Source: Chloroflexota bacterium
Lineage (GTDB): Bacteria; Chloroflexota; Limnocylindria; QHBO01
DNA: 64,000 nt
Assembly: GCA_038040195.1 (NCBI GenBank)
Contig: JBBPIR010000005.1
Coordinates: forward strand, 23,318-87,317
Direction: 5' to 3'
The position numbers and the translations under genes are program-made. The notes under the pieces are model-generated. The model searched no databases, was not told the origin of the DNA, and saw only the letters and a program-made list of their open reading frames with translations. Positions 26,291-33,610 of the stretch are shown piece by piece (the first letter of the stretch is position 1; every line of letters starts with the position of its first letter).

Positions 26291-27946
26291 GTGACCGAGC
26301 CGATCGCCGTCGTCGAGGGACTGACGTTCCGCTACCGCCGCGGCTCGCAGCCGGCCCTGCGGAACATCTGGCTGGAGATCGGGCCCGGAGAGGTGCTCCT
26401 GGTCGCCGGCCCGTCGGGGTGCGGCAAGTCGACCCTGATCCGGGCGCTGAACGGGCTGATCCCCCACTCCTACCACGGCGACCTGACCGGCAGCGTCCGG
26501 ATCGCTGGCCACCCGACCGACACCACCCCGCTGCGCGGGCTGGCCACCCTGGTCGGGACCGTGCTCCAGGATCCGAGCCGTCAGCTGGTGGCCTCGACCG
26601 TGCCGGCCGAGCTCACCTTCGGCCCCGAGAACCTGGGCGTCGAGCGTGATGAGATCGGTCGCCGGCTGGTTGGGGTGGCGGCGGCCAGCGGGCTGGCGCC
26701 GCTGATGGACCGCACCACGGATGAGCTGTCGGGCGGTGAGAGCCAGCAGGTCGCGATCGGGGGCGCGCTCATGCTCGAGCCGCGGCTCCTGGTGCTGGAC
26801 GAGCCCCTGGCCAACCTCGACCCCGCCGCCGCGCGTCGACTCCTGGCCCTCGTCCGCCGCCTGGCCGACGCCGGCACGGCGGTCGTCATCGTGGAGCATC
26901 GGATCGAGGACGTGCTCGACGCCCGACCCGATCGGGCGCTGTACCTCGAGCAGGGCGCAACCCGCTATCTCGGATCCATGGATGGATTCCTGGCCAGCGC
27001 CGACCCGACCACGGTGAAGCTGCCGTTCTATACCTGGATGAGCCGCGCACGCGCCGCGTCAGCGGCGCCATCGGTCCCTTCCGAACCCGATGCGCCAAGG
27101 ACTCGGCCCGAGAACGCCCCGCCGCGGCTCGAGTGGCGGCACGTGGAGGCCGGTTACGACGGGCGGACCGTGCTGCACGACGTCAGCGCGAGCTTGGGAG
27201 CCAGGGAGCGAGTGGCCGTGCTGGGGCCCAACGGGTCGGGGAAGACCACCCTGTTCAAGGCGGCCATTGGCCTGCGACCGCTGACCAAGGGCGAGGTTCT
27301 CGTGGACGGGGAGTCGACCGTGGGCCGGAGCGTGGCCGACCTGGCGGCAACCTTCGGGTACGTGTTCCAGAACCCGTCCCAGATGCTGTTCGCGCCCACC
27401 GTTCGCGACGAGCTCCTGTTCGGGCCGCGCAACCTGGGCCGCGACCCGGGCGGGTTCGACGCCCTGGTGGCGCGGGCGCTCCGGCGGGTGGGCCTCGCCG
27501 ATGAACCGGAGGTCGAGTCGCGCCCGCCGCGGACCCTGTCGCATGGACAACAGAAACGGCTCGGGATCGCCGTCGCATTGGCCCTCCAGCCCCGGACGTT
27601 GGTCCTTGACGAACCGTCCGCCGGGCAGGACTATCGGAGCGCTACGGCGTTCATGAGGGAGGTGGAGCGGATCGCCGGTTTGGAGAGCGTCTACTTCGTC
27701 ACACACGATGTCGACCTGGCGCTGACCCATGCCGACCGAATCCTCCTCCTGCGCGACGGCCGCATCGCGGCCGACGGCGCACCGTCGGAGGTGATCGCCG
27801 ACCGAGAGCGTTGGAGGGCCTGCAACCTGCGCGAGACCTCGCTGATGGAGGCGAACCTGCGCTGGGGCGGCCGCTCCGGACGGTTCTTCGGCCCGGAGAC
27901 CCTGGCGGCCATGGTCGTCACCGAACGGACCACGCCGGGATCGTGA
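26291..27946 (+). CDS. ECF transporter ATPase, EcfA1-EcfA2 fused in one chain
   Basis: 551 residues with two complete ABC ATPase domains. Domain 1 (about 1-235): Walker A AGPSGCGKSTL, signature LSGGESQQVAIGGALM, Walker B LLVLDEPLANLDP. Domain 2 (about 275-530): GPNGSGKTTLF, Q-loop YVFQNPSQMLFAPT, LSHGQQKRLGIAVAL, TLVLDEPSAGQD. Both carry the FQ/QDPS-type Q-loop of energy-coupling-factor ATPases. Start is GTG 26291, 10 bases after the SAM hydrolase stop; the ORF is open further upstream, but only by running into that gene. Energises uptake through the S and T components that follow. Confidence 0.92.
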   Translation: MTEPIAVVEGLTFRYRRGSQPALRNIWLEIGPGEVLLVAGPSGCGKSTLIRALNGLIPHSYHGDLTGSVRIAGHPTDTTPLRGLATLVGTVLQDPSRQLVASTVPAELTFGPENLGVERDEIGRRLVGVAAASGLAPLMDRTTDELSGGESQQVAIGGALMLEPRLLVLDEPLANLDPAAARRLLALVRRLADAGTAVVIVEHRIEDVLDARPDRALYLEQGATRYLGSMDGFLASADPTTVKLPFYTWMSRARAASAAPSVPSEPDAPRTRPENAPPRLEWRHVEAGYDGRTVLHDVSASLGARERVAVLGPNGSGKTTLFKAAIGLRPLTKGEVLVDGESTVGRSVADLAATFGYVFQNPSQMLFAPTVRDELLFGPRNLGRDPGGFDALVARALRRVGLADEPEVESRPPRTLSHGQQKRLGIAVALALQPRTLVLDEPSAGQDYRSATAFMREVERIAGLESVYFVTHDVDLALTHADRILLLRDGRIAADGAPSEVIADRERWRACNLRETSLMEANLRWGGRSGRFFGPETLAAMVVTERTTPGS

Positions 27947-27980
27947 CACCGGCTCGCATCGGAGGAGGCACAAACCGCCC

Positions 27981-28562
27981 ATGACAGCAATGGCACAGCC
28001 ACAGTCCACCCCGAGCCCGTGGTCGCTGACGACCCGGGTCATCGTCTATTCCGCCATCGGTGCGGCGCTGTACGCCGTCTTCAACTGGATCTCATTCGCC
28101 ATCCAGATTCCGGGGGCCGAGAGCGTCAGTGTGCGACCCCACTACGGGCTCCTGACGTTCTTCGGATTCGCGTTCGGCCCCATCGTCGGGTTCCTAACCG
28201 GCTTCGTGGGCAACGTGGTAGGTGACCAGCTCACGGGCTGGGGCGCGTTCACGTCGCCGCATTGGAGCCTGGCCAACGGACTCGCCGGCATGATCGCGGG
28301 GCTGTTCCCGATCTGGATGGCCAGCCGGATGACGAGTGTCGGGAGCAAGGCCCTCATCGCCGCCGTCGCGGGCGTGGTGGCCACCGTCATCGGCTTCCTG
28401 GTGATCTTCCTGGGTCTCGTTTTGACCCCCGAGCTGGACTTCAACACGATCCTGACCACGGAGTACATCCCGGTCGTTATCGCAAACTCCATCGCGGCCG
28501 CGATCGTGACCCCCATCCTCGTCCTCGCCTGGGAGCCGATTTCGGCCCAGATGGGGCGCTAG
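27981..28562 (+). CDS. ECF transporter S component (UPF0397-like)
   Basis: 193 residues, five or six membrane helices. The N-terminal helix contains IYSAIGAALYAVFNWISFAI, an Ala-rich helix 1 used by S components to dock on EcfT. VRPHYGLLTFFGFAFGPIVG and GFVGNVVGDQLTGWGAF with a WSLANGLAGMIAG helix look like the UPF0397 group. The vitamin or nucleoside bound cannot be read from sequence. GGAGGAGG lies about 12 bases before ATG 27981. The preceding ATPase and the following T component make a full transporter. Confidence 0.85.
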   Translation: MTAMAQPQSTPSPWSLTTRVIVYSAIGAALYAVFNWISFAIQIPGAESVSVRPHYGLLTFFGFAFGPIVGFLTGFVGNVVGDQLTGWGAFTSPHWSLANGLAGMIAGLFPIWMASRMTSVGSKALIAAVAGVVATVIGFLVIFLGLVLTPELDFNTILTTEYIPVVIANSIAAAIVTPILVLAWEPISAQMGR

Positions 28563-28584
28563 CCGGCCGCGGCCCCGCGTACCG

Positions 28585-29427
28585 ATGCGGGCCGCGTTCG
28601 CATACCTGGGTCGGGGATCCTGGCTCGCCCGCCGGGATCCCCGATCCATACTCCTGGCGGCGTTTTTCTTTGTGCTCGGCGCTCCCCAGATTCGAGACTC
28701 GCGCCATCTCGCCCTGATCCTGGTAGCGGCCGTCGGCTACTACCTGTTGGCCGGCATCCCCTGGCGCGCGGTCCGCCGCCAGTGGTTGTTACTGGTGGTC
28801 GTGATCGGTGCGGTGGCAACCATCAACGCCCTCATCACCGGTGGGCGATCCGGTGGATTCGCGGACGCCGAAACCCATGTTCTGCTGACCCTCGCGCCGT
28901 TCGGGGCCGAGGTGTCGGCCGAGGGCATCAGTCTCATCGTGACCCAGGTCCTGCGGTTCGGGGCGATTGCGGCGGTGGGATTCCCGGTGGCCTACGCGAT
29001 TGCTCCCGGCGACCTGGGTCCGGCGCTCCGGCAGCTTTGGCTCGGCGACCGGATGCCGGTCATGGTCGACCTGACCGTCCGGTTCATTCCCACGCTGTCG
29101 ACCGAATTCGGGGAGACGATCGATGCCCAGCGGGTGCGCGGGTTCGACCCGCTCCGGGCCGGCGGCAGCCCCATGACCCGGCTCCGACGGCTCGCGCCTC
29201 TCTTCGTGCCGGTGACCGTCGGGTCGCTGACGGGCGCGGAGGACACGATCGACGCCATGGATCTCCGCGCATTCGGAGTCGGCAAGCGGACCTGGTACCG
29301 CACGCTGCACATGGACACCGCTTCGCGGGTAGTAGTCGGCGCATTTGCGGCCTTCTTGCTGGTCGCGACCTTCCTCAACGTCACCGGCAATTCGGAGCAT
29401 TACCTGCTGCCGTTCCTCGTGCCGTAG
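28585..29427 (+). CDS. ecfT: ECF transporter T component (EcfT)
   Basis: 280 residues with about five membrane helices (LILVAAVGYYLLAGIP, WLLLVVVIGAVATINALI). The two short coupling motifs that bind the ATPases are present: AQRVRGFDP near residue 180 and AMDLRAFGVGKRTWY near residue 225 (A-R-G/A signatures). It connects the S component to the fused ATPase. Start ATG 28585 is 22 bases after the S-component stop. Last gene of the SAM hydrolase/ECF operon; a strong stem-loop follows at 29571. Confidence 0.9.
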   Translation: MRAAFAYLGRGSWLARRDPRSILLAAFFFVLGAPQIRDSRHLALILVAAVGYYLLAGIPWRAVRRQWLLLVVVIGAVATINALITGGRSGGFADAETHVLLTLAPFGAEVSAEGISLIVTQVLRFGAIAAVGFPVAYAIAPGDLGPALRQLWLGDRMPVMVDLTVRFIPTLSTEFGETIDAQRVRGFDPLRAGGSPMTRLRRLAPLFVPVTVGSLTGAEDTIDAMDLRAFGVGKRTWYRTLHMDTASRVVVGAFAAFLLVATFLNVTGNSEHYLLPFLVP

Positions 29428-29437
29428 TGGATGGGGC

Positions 29438-29477
29438 GTGGATAAGTCCGCAACCAACCGCAAAAAGTCGTGGATAA
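29438..29477. other. Two DnaA-box-like octamers
   Basis: GTGGATAA occurs at 29438-29445 and again at 29470-29477, 32 bases apart (about three helical turns). The reverse complement TTATCCAC is 8 of 9 bases of the DnaA-box consensus. No dnaA, dnaN or rpmH lies nearby, so this is not presented as an origin. Confidence 0.35.
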
Positions 29478-29570
29478 GGCGCTTGGCGGGGCTCCGTGAG
29501 TCCCCTATTCTCTAGGAGTCCCGGAGGAGCCGGACGAGTCCAGAGATTGCATCAAAGGGCCCGCCAGGTT

Positions 29571-29598
29571 CCTCCGGGGCGTTTTTACGCCCTGGAGG
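29571..29598 (+). terminator. Strong stem-loop after the ECF operon
   Basis: CCTCCGGGGCG pairs with CGCCCTGGAGG over 11 base pairs (one G.T) around a TTTTTA loop, and is followed by CTTTT. It lies about 140 bases after the EcfT stop and before the nitroreductase-family gene. The T tract is short, so termination on the plus strand is likely but not certain. Confidence 0.5.
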
Positions 29599-29648
29599 CT
29601 TTTGCCGGCTCCCGGCGTGGCTGGAGCAGTGGTGGGCGACCTGCGCTA

Positions 29649-29667
29649 GAGTTGCGCTTTACAACTC
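29649..29667. promoter_or_regulatory. Inverted repeat upstream of the Ddn-like gene
   Basis: GAGTTG-N7-CAACTC, perfect 6-base arms, centred about 30 bases before GTG 29687. Size and position fit a dimeric repressor or activator site; the regulator is unknown. Confidence 0.4.
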
Positions 29668-29686
29668 AGAGCGAGACGACCACACC

Positions 29687-30115
29687 GTGACCTCCCAGCC
29701 CAACCCCGAACCTAGCCGTCCGCCCATCTCGGGCACCGCCCAGCTGGACGAGCGCATCCAGCGCGCACTGGCGCGACCGCACCGGATCGACATCACCACC
29801 ACCGGACGTCGTTCCGGTTTGGCCCGGCGGATCGAGCTCGTGTTCCACGTCATAGACGAGATGATCATCATCAGCGGCATGCCCGGCCGCCGCGACTGGT
29901 ACGCCAACCTGGTCGCCGATCCGCACCTCACCTTCCACCTCACGGGGCCGGTCCAGGCCGATTTGCCGGCCGTCGCCCGTCCCATCACCGAGCCGACGGA
30001 GCGGCGGCGAGTCATGGAAGCGGTGACCAGCAACTGGCGGGCCGAGGATCGGTTCGAAGTCTTCTTGCGCCGCAGCCCGCTGATCGAGGTGCTGTTCGAA
30101 GGCAAGGCTGCCTGA
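29687..30115 (+). CDS. Deazaflavin (F420)-dependent nitroreductase family protein (Ddn/PF04075-like)
   Basis: 142 residues with the split-barrel fold pattern of the family: HRIDITTTGRRSGLARRIEL near residues 33-52, VFHVIDEMIIISGMPGRRDW (the GR..W segment is typical), then YANLVADPHLTFHLTGPVQA. Mycobacterial relatives (Ddn) use reduced F420 to reduce quinones or nitro compounds; binding is not proven here. GTG 29687 is used as start; an inverted repeat lies just upstream. Convergent with the nitrite reductase gene, 5 bases apart. A second F420-type enzyme is at 60661, consistent with F420 use by this organism. Confidence 0.82.
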   Translation: MTSQPNPEPSRPPISGTAQLDERIQRALARPHRIDITTTGRRSGLARRIELVFHVIDEMIIISGMPGRRDWYANLVADPHLTFHLTGPVQADLPAVARPITEPTERRRVMEAVTSNWRAEDRFEVFLRRSPLIEVLFEGKAA

Positions 30116-30120
30116 ATCGG

Positions 30121-31482
30121 TCAGTTCAAAGGATCACCGTCGCCGGCCTGGAACAGGCCGAGCGCGCCGCGACCGACGAGGTTGAAGGCGTGGGTCACCA
30201 TCGGGTACAGCCCGTCCTCCGGCATGACCATCTCGATGATCGCGCCCTGGGCTGGTGACAGGTCCACCGCCTGCGACCCGAAGTTGCCCTCGTTGCCCGG
30301 TGTCAGCCGGACTCCCTCCTTGATGACACTGCTGAAGATGGTGCCCACGACGTGGAAGCTCGAGTCGACGTTCGGCCCGGCATTGAGGACGAAGATCCGG
30401 ACCCGGTCACCGGTCTGGACCTGAAGCGGGTTGTCGGCGTACTGGTTGGCAACCCCATTCCAGACCACGTAATCCGGTGCCGGGTTCCCGGTCGCCGCCT
30501 TGCTGAGACTCACCGGCTCACCTTGCGGCCCGAGGTACCACTCGCTCTGGACGATGGCGAACTCGGCATCCACCGCGGGCAGACCCTCGGCCGGCTCCAC
30601 GATCACCATCCCGTACATTCCGTTCGCGATGTGGTGCAGGGCAGGGGACGTGCCGCAGTGGTACATCCAGACCCCGGCGTACTCGGCGGTCCACTCGTAG
30701 ACCTTCTCCTCACCGGGGTTGATGGTCGTCATCTCGTCGTTCCACGCCACCTGCGACGCGTGGAAATCGACCGAGTGGCCGAGCTGGCTGGTCTCCGGGT
30801 TGACGAGGTGAACGCGGATCGTGTCGCCGACCTTGACCCTGATGATCGGACCGGGGACGGTGCCGTTGAACGTCCACACCCCAACCACGAAGCCGCCCTC
30901 GTCGCCCTGGGCCACCGTCATCGTCTTCTCCTCGATGACCAGCTCGACGTCATGGACCTCCCCCTCCGCGCGGGCAGGGGCTTCGGGCGGATAGAGGACG
31001 TAGTCGGGGGCGTCGGGATCCGGCTCGACATCGGTGCCCGGTGCCGGTCCCCCGTGGTCGTCGCCGCCGGCACCGGCCACCGTCACGCTGCCTGTCATGC
31101 CCGCATCGGCGTGGCCCGGCACTGAGCACAGGAAGGTCATGCCGCCCTCAGGGACGGTGACCTCACCGGTGCCGGTCTGCCCTGCCTCAGCCAGGAGGAC
31201 GGTGCCATCGGCGAAGGTCAGGTCGTGGAGCACGGCGCCGTCATTGACGAAGGTGACCGTATAACGGCCGGGTTCCGCGACGTCGATCGTCGCTGGCTCG
31301 AATCCAATGTCGAAGGCGCGGACTTCGATCGTCCCAAGGACCTCGCCCTCGCCCGTGCTGCCGCCGGGTGACGGGTTCGCCCCGGCTGTTCCGTCACCCG
31401 ACCCCCCGGCCAGGATGACGTAGATCAGGGCCAAAAGCACGACGCTGACCACCGCCGCGGCGTAGACAAAGAGGCGTCCCAT
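30121..31482 (-). CDS. nirK: Copper nitrite reductase (NirK type) with extra N-terminal cupredoxin
   Basis: 453 residues. An N-terminal membrane anchor (residues 7-25) places it outside the cytoplasm. Residues about 50-137 form a plastocyanin-like type 1 copper domain with ligands H86, C119, H124 and M129. The two-domain NirK core follows: H236 (type 1), D239 (catalytic Asp), H241 and H275 (type 2), C276, H284 and M289 (type 1), H377 (active-site His) and H431 (type 2). It should reduce nitrite to NO. The fused cupredoxin, as in Hyphomicrobium denitrificans NirK, probably passes electrons in. The C-to-H spacing in the type 1 loop is one residue shorter than in Alcaligenes NirK. Downstream of a hypothetical gene by 15 bases. 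Confidence 0.9.
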   Translation of the reverse strand: MGRLFVYAAAVVSVVLLALIYVILAGGSGDGTAGANPSPGGSTGEGEVLGTIEVRAFDIGFEPATIDVAEPGRYTVTFVNDGAVLHDLTFADGTVLLAEAGQTGTGEVTVPEGGMTFLCSVPGHADAGMTGSVTVAGAGGDDHGGPAPGTDVEPDPDAPDYVLYPPEAPARAEGEVHDVELVIEEKTMTVAQGDEGGFVVGVWTFNGTVPGPIIRVKVGDTIRVHLVNPETSQLGHSVDFHASQVAWNDEMTTINPGEEKVYEWTAEYAGVWMYHCGTSPALHHIANGMYGMVIVEPAEGLPAVDAEFAIVQSEWYLGPQGEPVSLSKAATGNPAPDYVVWNGVANQYADNPLQVQTGDRVRIFVLNAGPNVDSSFHVVGTIFSSVIKEGVRLTPGNEGNFGSQAVDLSPAQGAIIEMVMPEDGLYPMVTHAFNLVGRGALGLFQAGDGDPLN

Positions 31483-31497
31483 TGGGCTTCTCCTAGT

Positions 31498-32031
31498 TCA
31501 GCTTGGATGCATTGAGTCGCGAGAATCAGCCGGCTCCCGCACAGAGGGGGCCTCGCTCCCTGCGGCCGCCGTGCGCAATTGACGGAGCAGCCAGCGGGCG
31601 GTGCCTCGGGCTGCGAGATGCAACAACGCCCGATCTGCCACCATTCCGATTGCGCCGCCGGGCGGCGCGTAGTACCCGTCCAGACGGAGCTCGCCTGGTC
31701 CCACGGTCAGCCAGCCGGAGAAGACGGGGAACAGCGGCGCTAGCGTGGCGGACCGCCAACTGATCTCGACGCGGAGTCCGTCGCGCACCTGCTGGCTGGC
31801 ACCGAGGTCAATATAGGCCGCCTTGTGGAGGGTCGCCAGCACACCGCCGTCGTCCGGTCCGAGGCGCAGGTCGGTGGCGAATCGTCGCATCCCGAACGGC
31901 GGGTCGGCAGCGGGCTGCCCGAGCCATGCCGCTACCTCCGGGCCGAGTAGCCTGGCCGCAACGTCCGGAGAGATCTGGCCGGGCACGCTCGCGCGCAACC
32001 GGACGGGGCCCTGCCACAGCCTTGTCGTCAT
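31498..32031 (-). CDS. Hypothetical protein co-transcribed with nirK
   Basis: 177 residues, soluble, function unknown. A beta-rich middle (RVEISWRSATLAPLFPVFSG, ELRLDGYYAPPGGAIGMVAD) is followed by a C-terminal helix RALLHLAARGTARWLLRQLR. This two-part shape resembles SRPBCC/START-like small-molecule-binding proteins, but I see no diagnostic motif and make no firm assignment. It lies 15 bases upstream of nirK on the same strand and is the first gene of that unit, so a role in copper or nitrite metabolism is possible. There is no signal peptide. A basic Ser/Pro tail ends the protein. Confidence 0.6.
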   Translation of the reverse strand: MTTRLWQGPVRLRASVPGQISPDVAARLLGPEVAAWLGQPAADPPFGMRRFATDLRLGPDDGGVLATLHKAAYIDLGASQQVRDGLRVEISWRSATLAPLFPVFSGWLTVGPGELRLDGYYAPPGGAIGMVADRALLHLAARGTARWLLRQLRTAAAGSEAPSVREPADSRDSMHPS

Positions 32032-32156
32032 GGTCCCGGACAGGCTGATGGCGGGCGGGCGAAATGGGCAGGTGCGAATGGCCTGAATGCGTGGGCCGTT
32101 CGGCCGATGACCTGCGCTCCAGGCAGAGTGACACTGCGAGTGTTGGAGGTTCCCCG

Positions 32157-32366
32157 ATGGTCAAGCTTCTTTCGGCAAGAAGCCGTGGCAGTGGCAGCCG
32201 TTCAATCTGGATTGTGTGCGCCGGGGCGACACGCGATGTCAGCCGTGGCAATGTGAAATGCCCCCAGCGGGGCATCGTCAGCGCGAAGGAATGCCTGAGT
32301 TGCCACCTACTCGTGACGGTCGCGCGCGAGCGTGACGTGCGGCTCGCGTGCTCGACGGCAGAATGA
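32157..32366 (+). CDS. Small Cys-containing protein, putative zinc knuckle
   Basis: 69 residues, function unknown. C35-P, C46, C49 and C65 give a CPxRG...CLSC...C layout that could bind one zinc or iron ion; a fifth Cys is at position 21. GGAGG lies 7 bases before ATG 32157, which supports translation. The N-terminus is short and basic (KLLSARSRGSGSRS). It sits alone between the divergent nirK unit and the cupin-SDR pair. I hold it to be real because of the ribosome binding site and the clustered cysteines, but it has no long conserved domain. Confidence 0.5.
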   Translation: MVKLLSARSRGSGSRSIWIVCAGATRDVSRGNVKCPQRGIVSAKECLSCHLLVTVARERDVRLACSTAE

Positions 32367-32428
32367 CCGCCACCGGCCAGAGGTACGTCAGCGGCCGTTA
32401 TCGAAACGGGACGGAGTAAGGAGAACCG

Positions 32429-32836
32429 ATGCAGACCCAGCAAGGCAGCCGCGTGGACATCATTGAGGCCGCCCGAACGAATGAGGCCTTCCGTCGGGAG
32501 GTCATTACCGGGCAGCACGAGCAGGTGGTGGTCATGACCCTCCCACCTGGCGGCGAGATCGGCGAGGAAGTCCACCCGGACACCGATCAGGTGATCCTCA
32601 TCGTCGACGGCGAAGGTGAGGCTCGACTCGATCTCGAGACGAGCCAGCTGCGCGCGAACGATCTCGTGTTTGTCCGCGCCGGAACCCGCCACAACTTCGT
32701 CAACATCGGGCCGGAGCAGCTCCGCCTGATCACGATGTACGCGCCGCCCCAGCATGCGCCCGGCACGGTGCATCAGACCAAAGAGGATGCCGACACGGCT
32801 GAGCATGGTGAGGCGGCCCAGGAGTCGACGCGATGA
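32429..32836 (+). CDS. Cupin-domain protein
   Basis: 135 residues. Single cupin barrel: VMTLPPGGEIGEEVHPDTDQ with the following VILIVDGEGEARL form cupin motif 1, and DLVFVRAGTRHNFVNIG forms motif 2, giving likely metal ligands E and H in motif 1 and H in motif 2. The acidic C-terminal tail (KEDADTAEHGEAAQES) is unusual. AAGGAG precedes the ATG. The stop overlaps the SDR start by 4 bases, so the two proteins are made together and may act on the same substrate. The reaction is unknown. Confidence 0.85.
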   Translation: MQTQQGSRVDIIEAARTNEAFRREVITGQHEQVVVMTLPPGGEIGEEVHPDTDQVILIVDGEGEARLDLETSQLRANDLVFVRAGTRHNFVNIGPEQLRLITMYAPPQHAPGTVHQTKEDADTAEHGEAAQESTR

Positions 32837-33588
32837 ATTCGACGCTCGCTGGCAGAGTCGCGCTGGTCACCGGCGGGGCTCGCGGCATCGGGGCCGCGAC
32901 CTGCCGTGAACTGGCCGCGCTGGGGGCCGAGGTGGTTGTCACGGACGTCCTCGACGCCGAGGGAACGGCGCTGGCGGATGAGCTCCGCCAATCGGGACAC
33001 AAGGCCTCCTACCGGCAACTCGACGTGGCCGATGAAGATGCGTGGAGCGACACCGTGGCCGAGGTGATCGCCCGCAGCGGACGAATCGACATCCTGGTGA
33101 ATAACGCGGGGATCGGCACGTTCGAAGACGTCGAGGCTGAGACGCTCGAAGGGTACCGGCGGGTGATCGACATCAACCAGATCGGGGTCTGGCTGGGCAT
33201 GCGGGCTGTCATTCCGCAGATGCGCGCGCAGGGCAGCGGCTCGATCATCAATGTGTCGTCGATCTTCGGGGCCGTTGGCGGCTTCGGTGGATCGGTCGCC
33301 TATCACGCCAGCAAAGGGGCCGTACGGCTGATGACCAAGAACGCCGCCATCCGCTATGCGAAGGAGGGGATACGGGTTAACTCGATCCATCCGGGGTTCA
33401 TCGATACCCCAATGGTCGAGGCCGCCAAGGGGACAGACATGGAGCAGGCGATTCTGTCCAATACACCGATGGGGCGCTGGGGTCGTTCGGAAGAGATCGC
33501 GACCGTCATCGCGTTCATGGCCGGCGATGGAGCCAGTTACATGACCGGCTCCGAGGTGTACGCAGACGGAGGCTGGACGGCCCAGTAG
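32833..33588 (+). CDS. SDR-family NAD(P)-dependent oxidoreductase (paralogue 1)
   Basis: 251 residues, classical short-chain dehydrogenase. Nucleotide motif TGGARGIGAA (residues 15-24), NNAGIG near 90, catalytic Ser in IINVSSIFGAVGG and Y-x3-K in YHASKG near 155, and C-terminal GSEVYADGGWTAQ. The glucose-dehydrogenase/3-alpha,20-beta-HSD-like subgroup fits. It overlaps the cupin gene by 4 bases. It is a close paralogue of the SDR at 39971: the long segment from the catalytic Ser to GFIDTPMV is almost identical in both, and total length is identical once the 8-residue insert in that protein is removed. Confidence 0.92.
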   Translation: MNSTLAGRVALVTGGARGIGAATCRELAALGAEVVVTDVLDAEGTALADELRQSGHKASYRQLDVADEDAWSDTVAEVIARSGRIDILVNNAGIGTFEDVEAETLEGYRRVIDINQIGVWLGMRAVIPQMRAQGSGSIINVSSIFGAVGGFGGSVAYHASKGAVRLMTKNAAIRYAKEGIRVNSIHPGFIDTPMVEAAKGTDMEQAILSNTPMGRWGRSEEIATVIAFMAGDGASYMTGSEVYADGGWTAQ

Positions 33589-33598
33589 GCAGGCCTGC

Positions 33599-33604
33599 TA
33601 CCGT
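33599..33604 (+). promoter_or_regulatory. Leaderless-type -10 box (TACCGT) of the sensor kinase
   Basis: TACCGT, 6 bases, GTG 33611. It starts 11 bases after the SDR stop, so the two-component genes probably have their own promoter. Confidence 0.55.
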
Positions 33605-33610
33605 TCGGGC

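Noticed and set aside
29438-29477. Possible replication origin from two DnaA-like boxes
   Set aside because: Only two imperfect boxes, no AT-rich unwinding element, and no dnaA, dnaN, gyrB or rpmH in the window.
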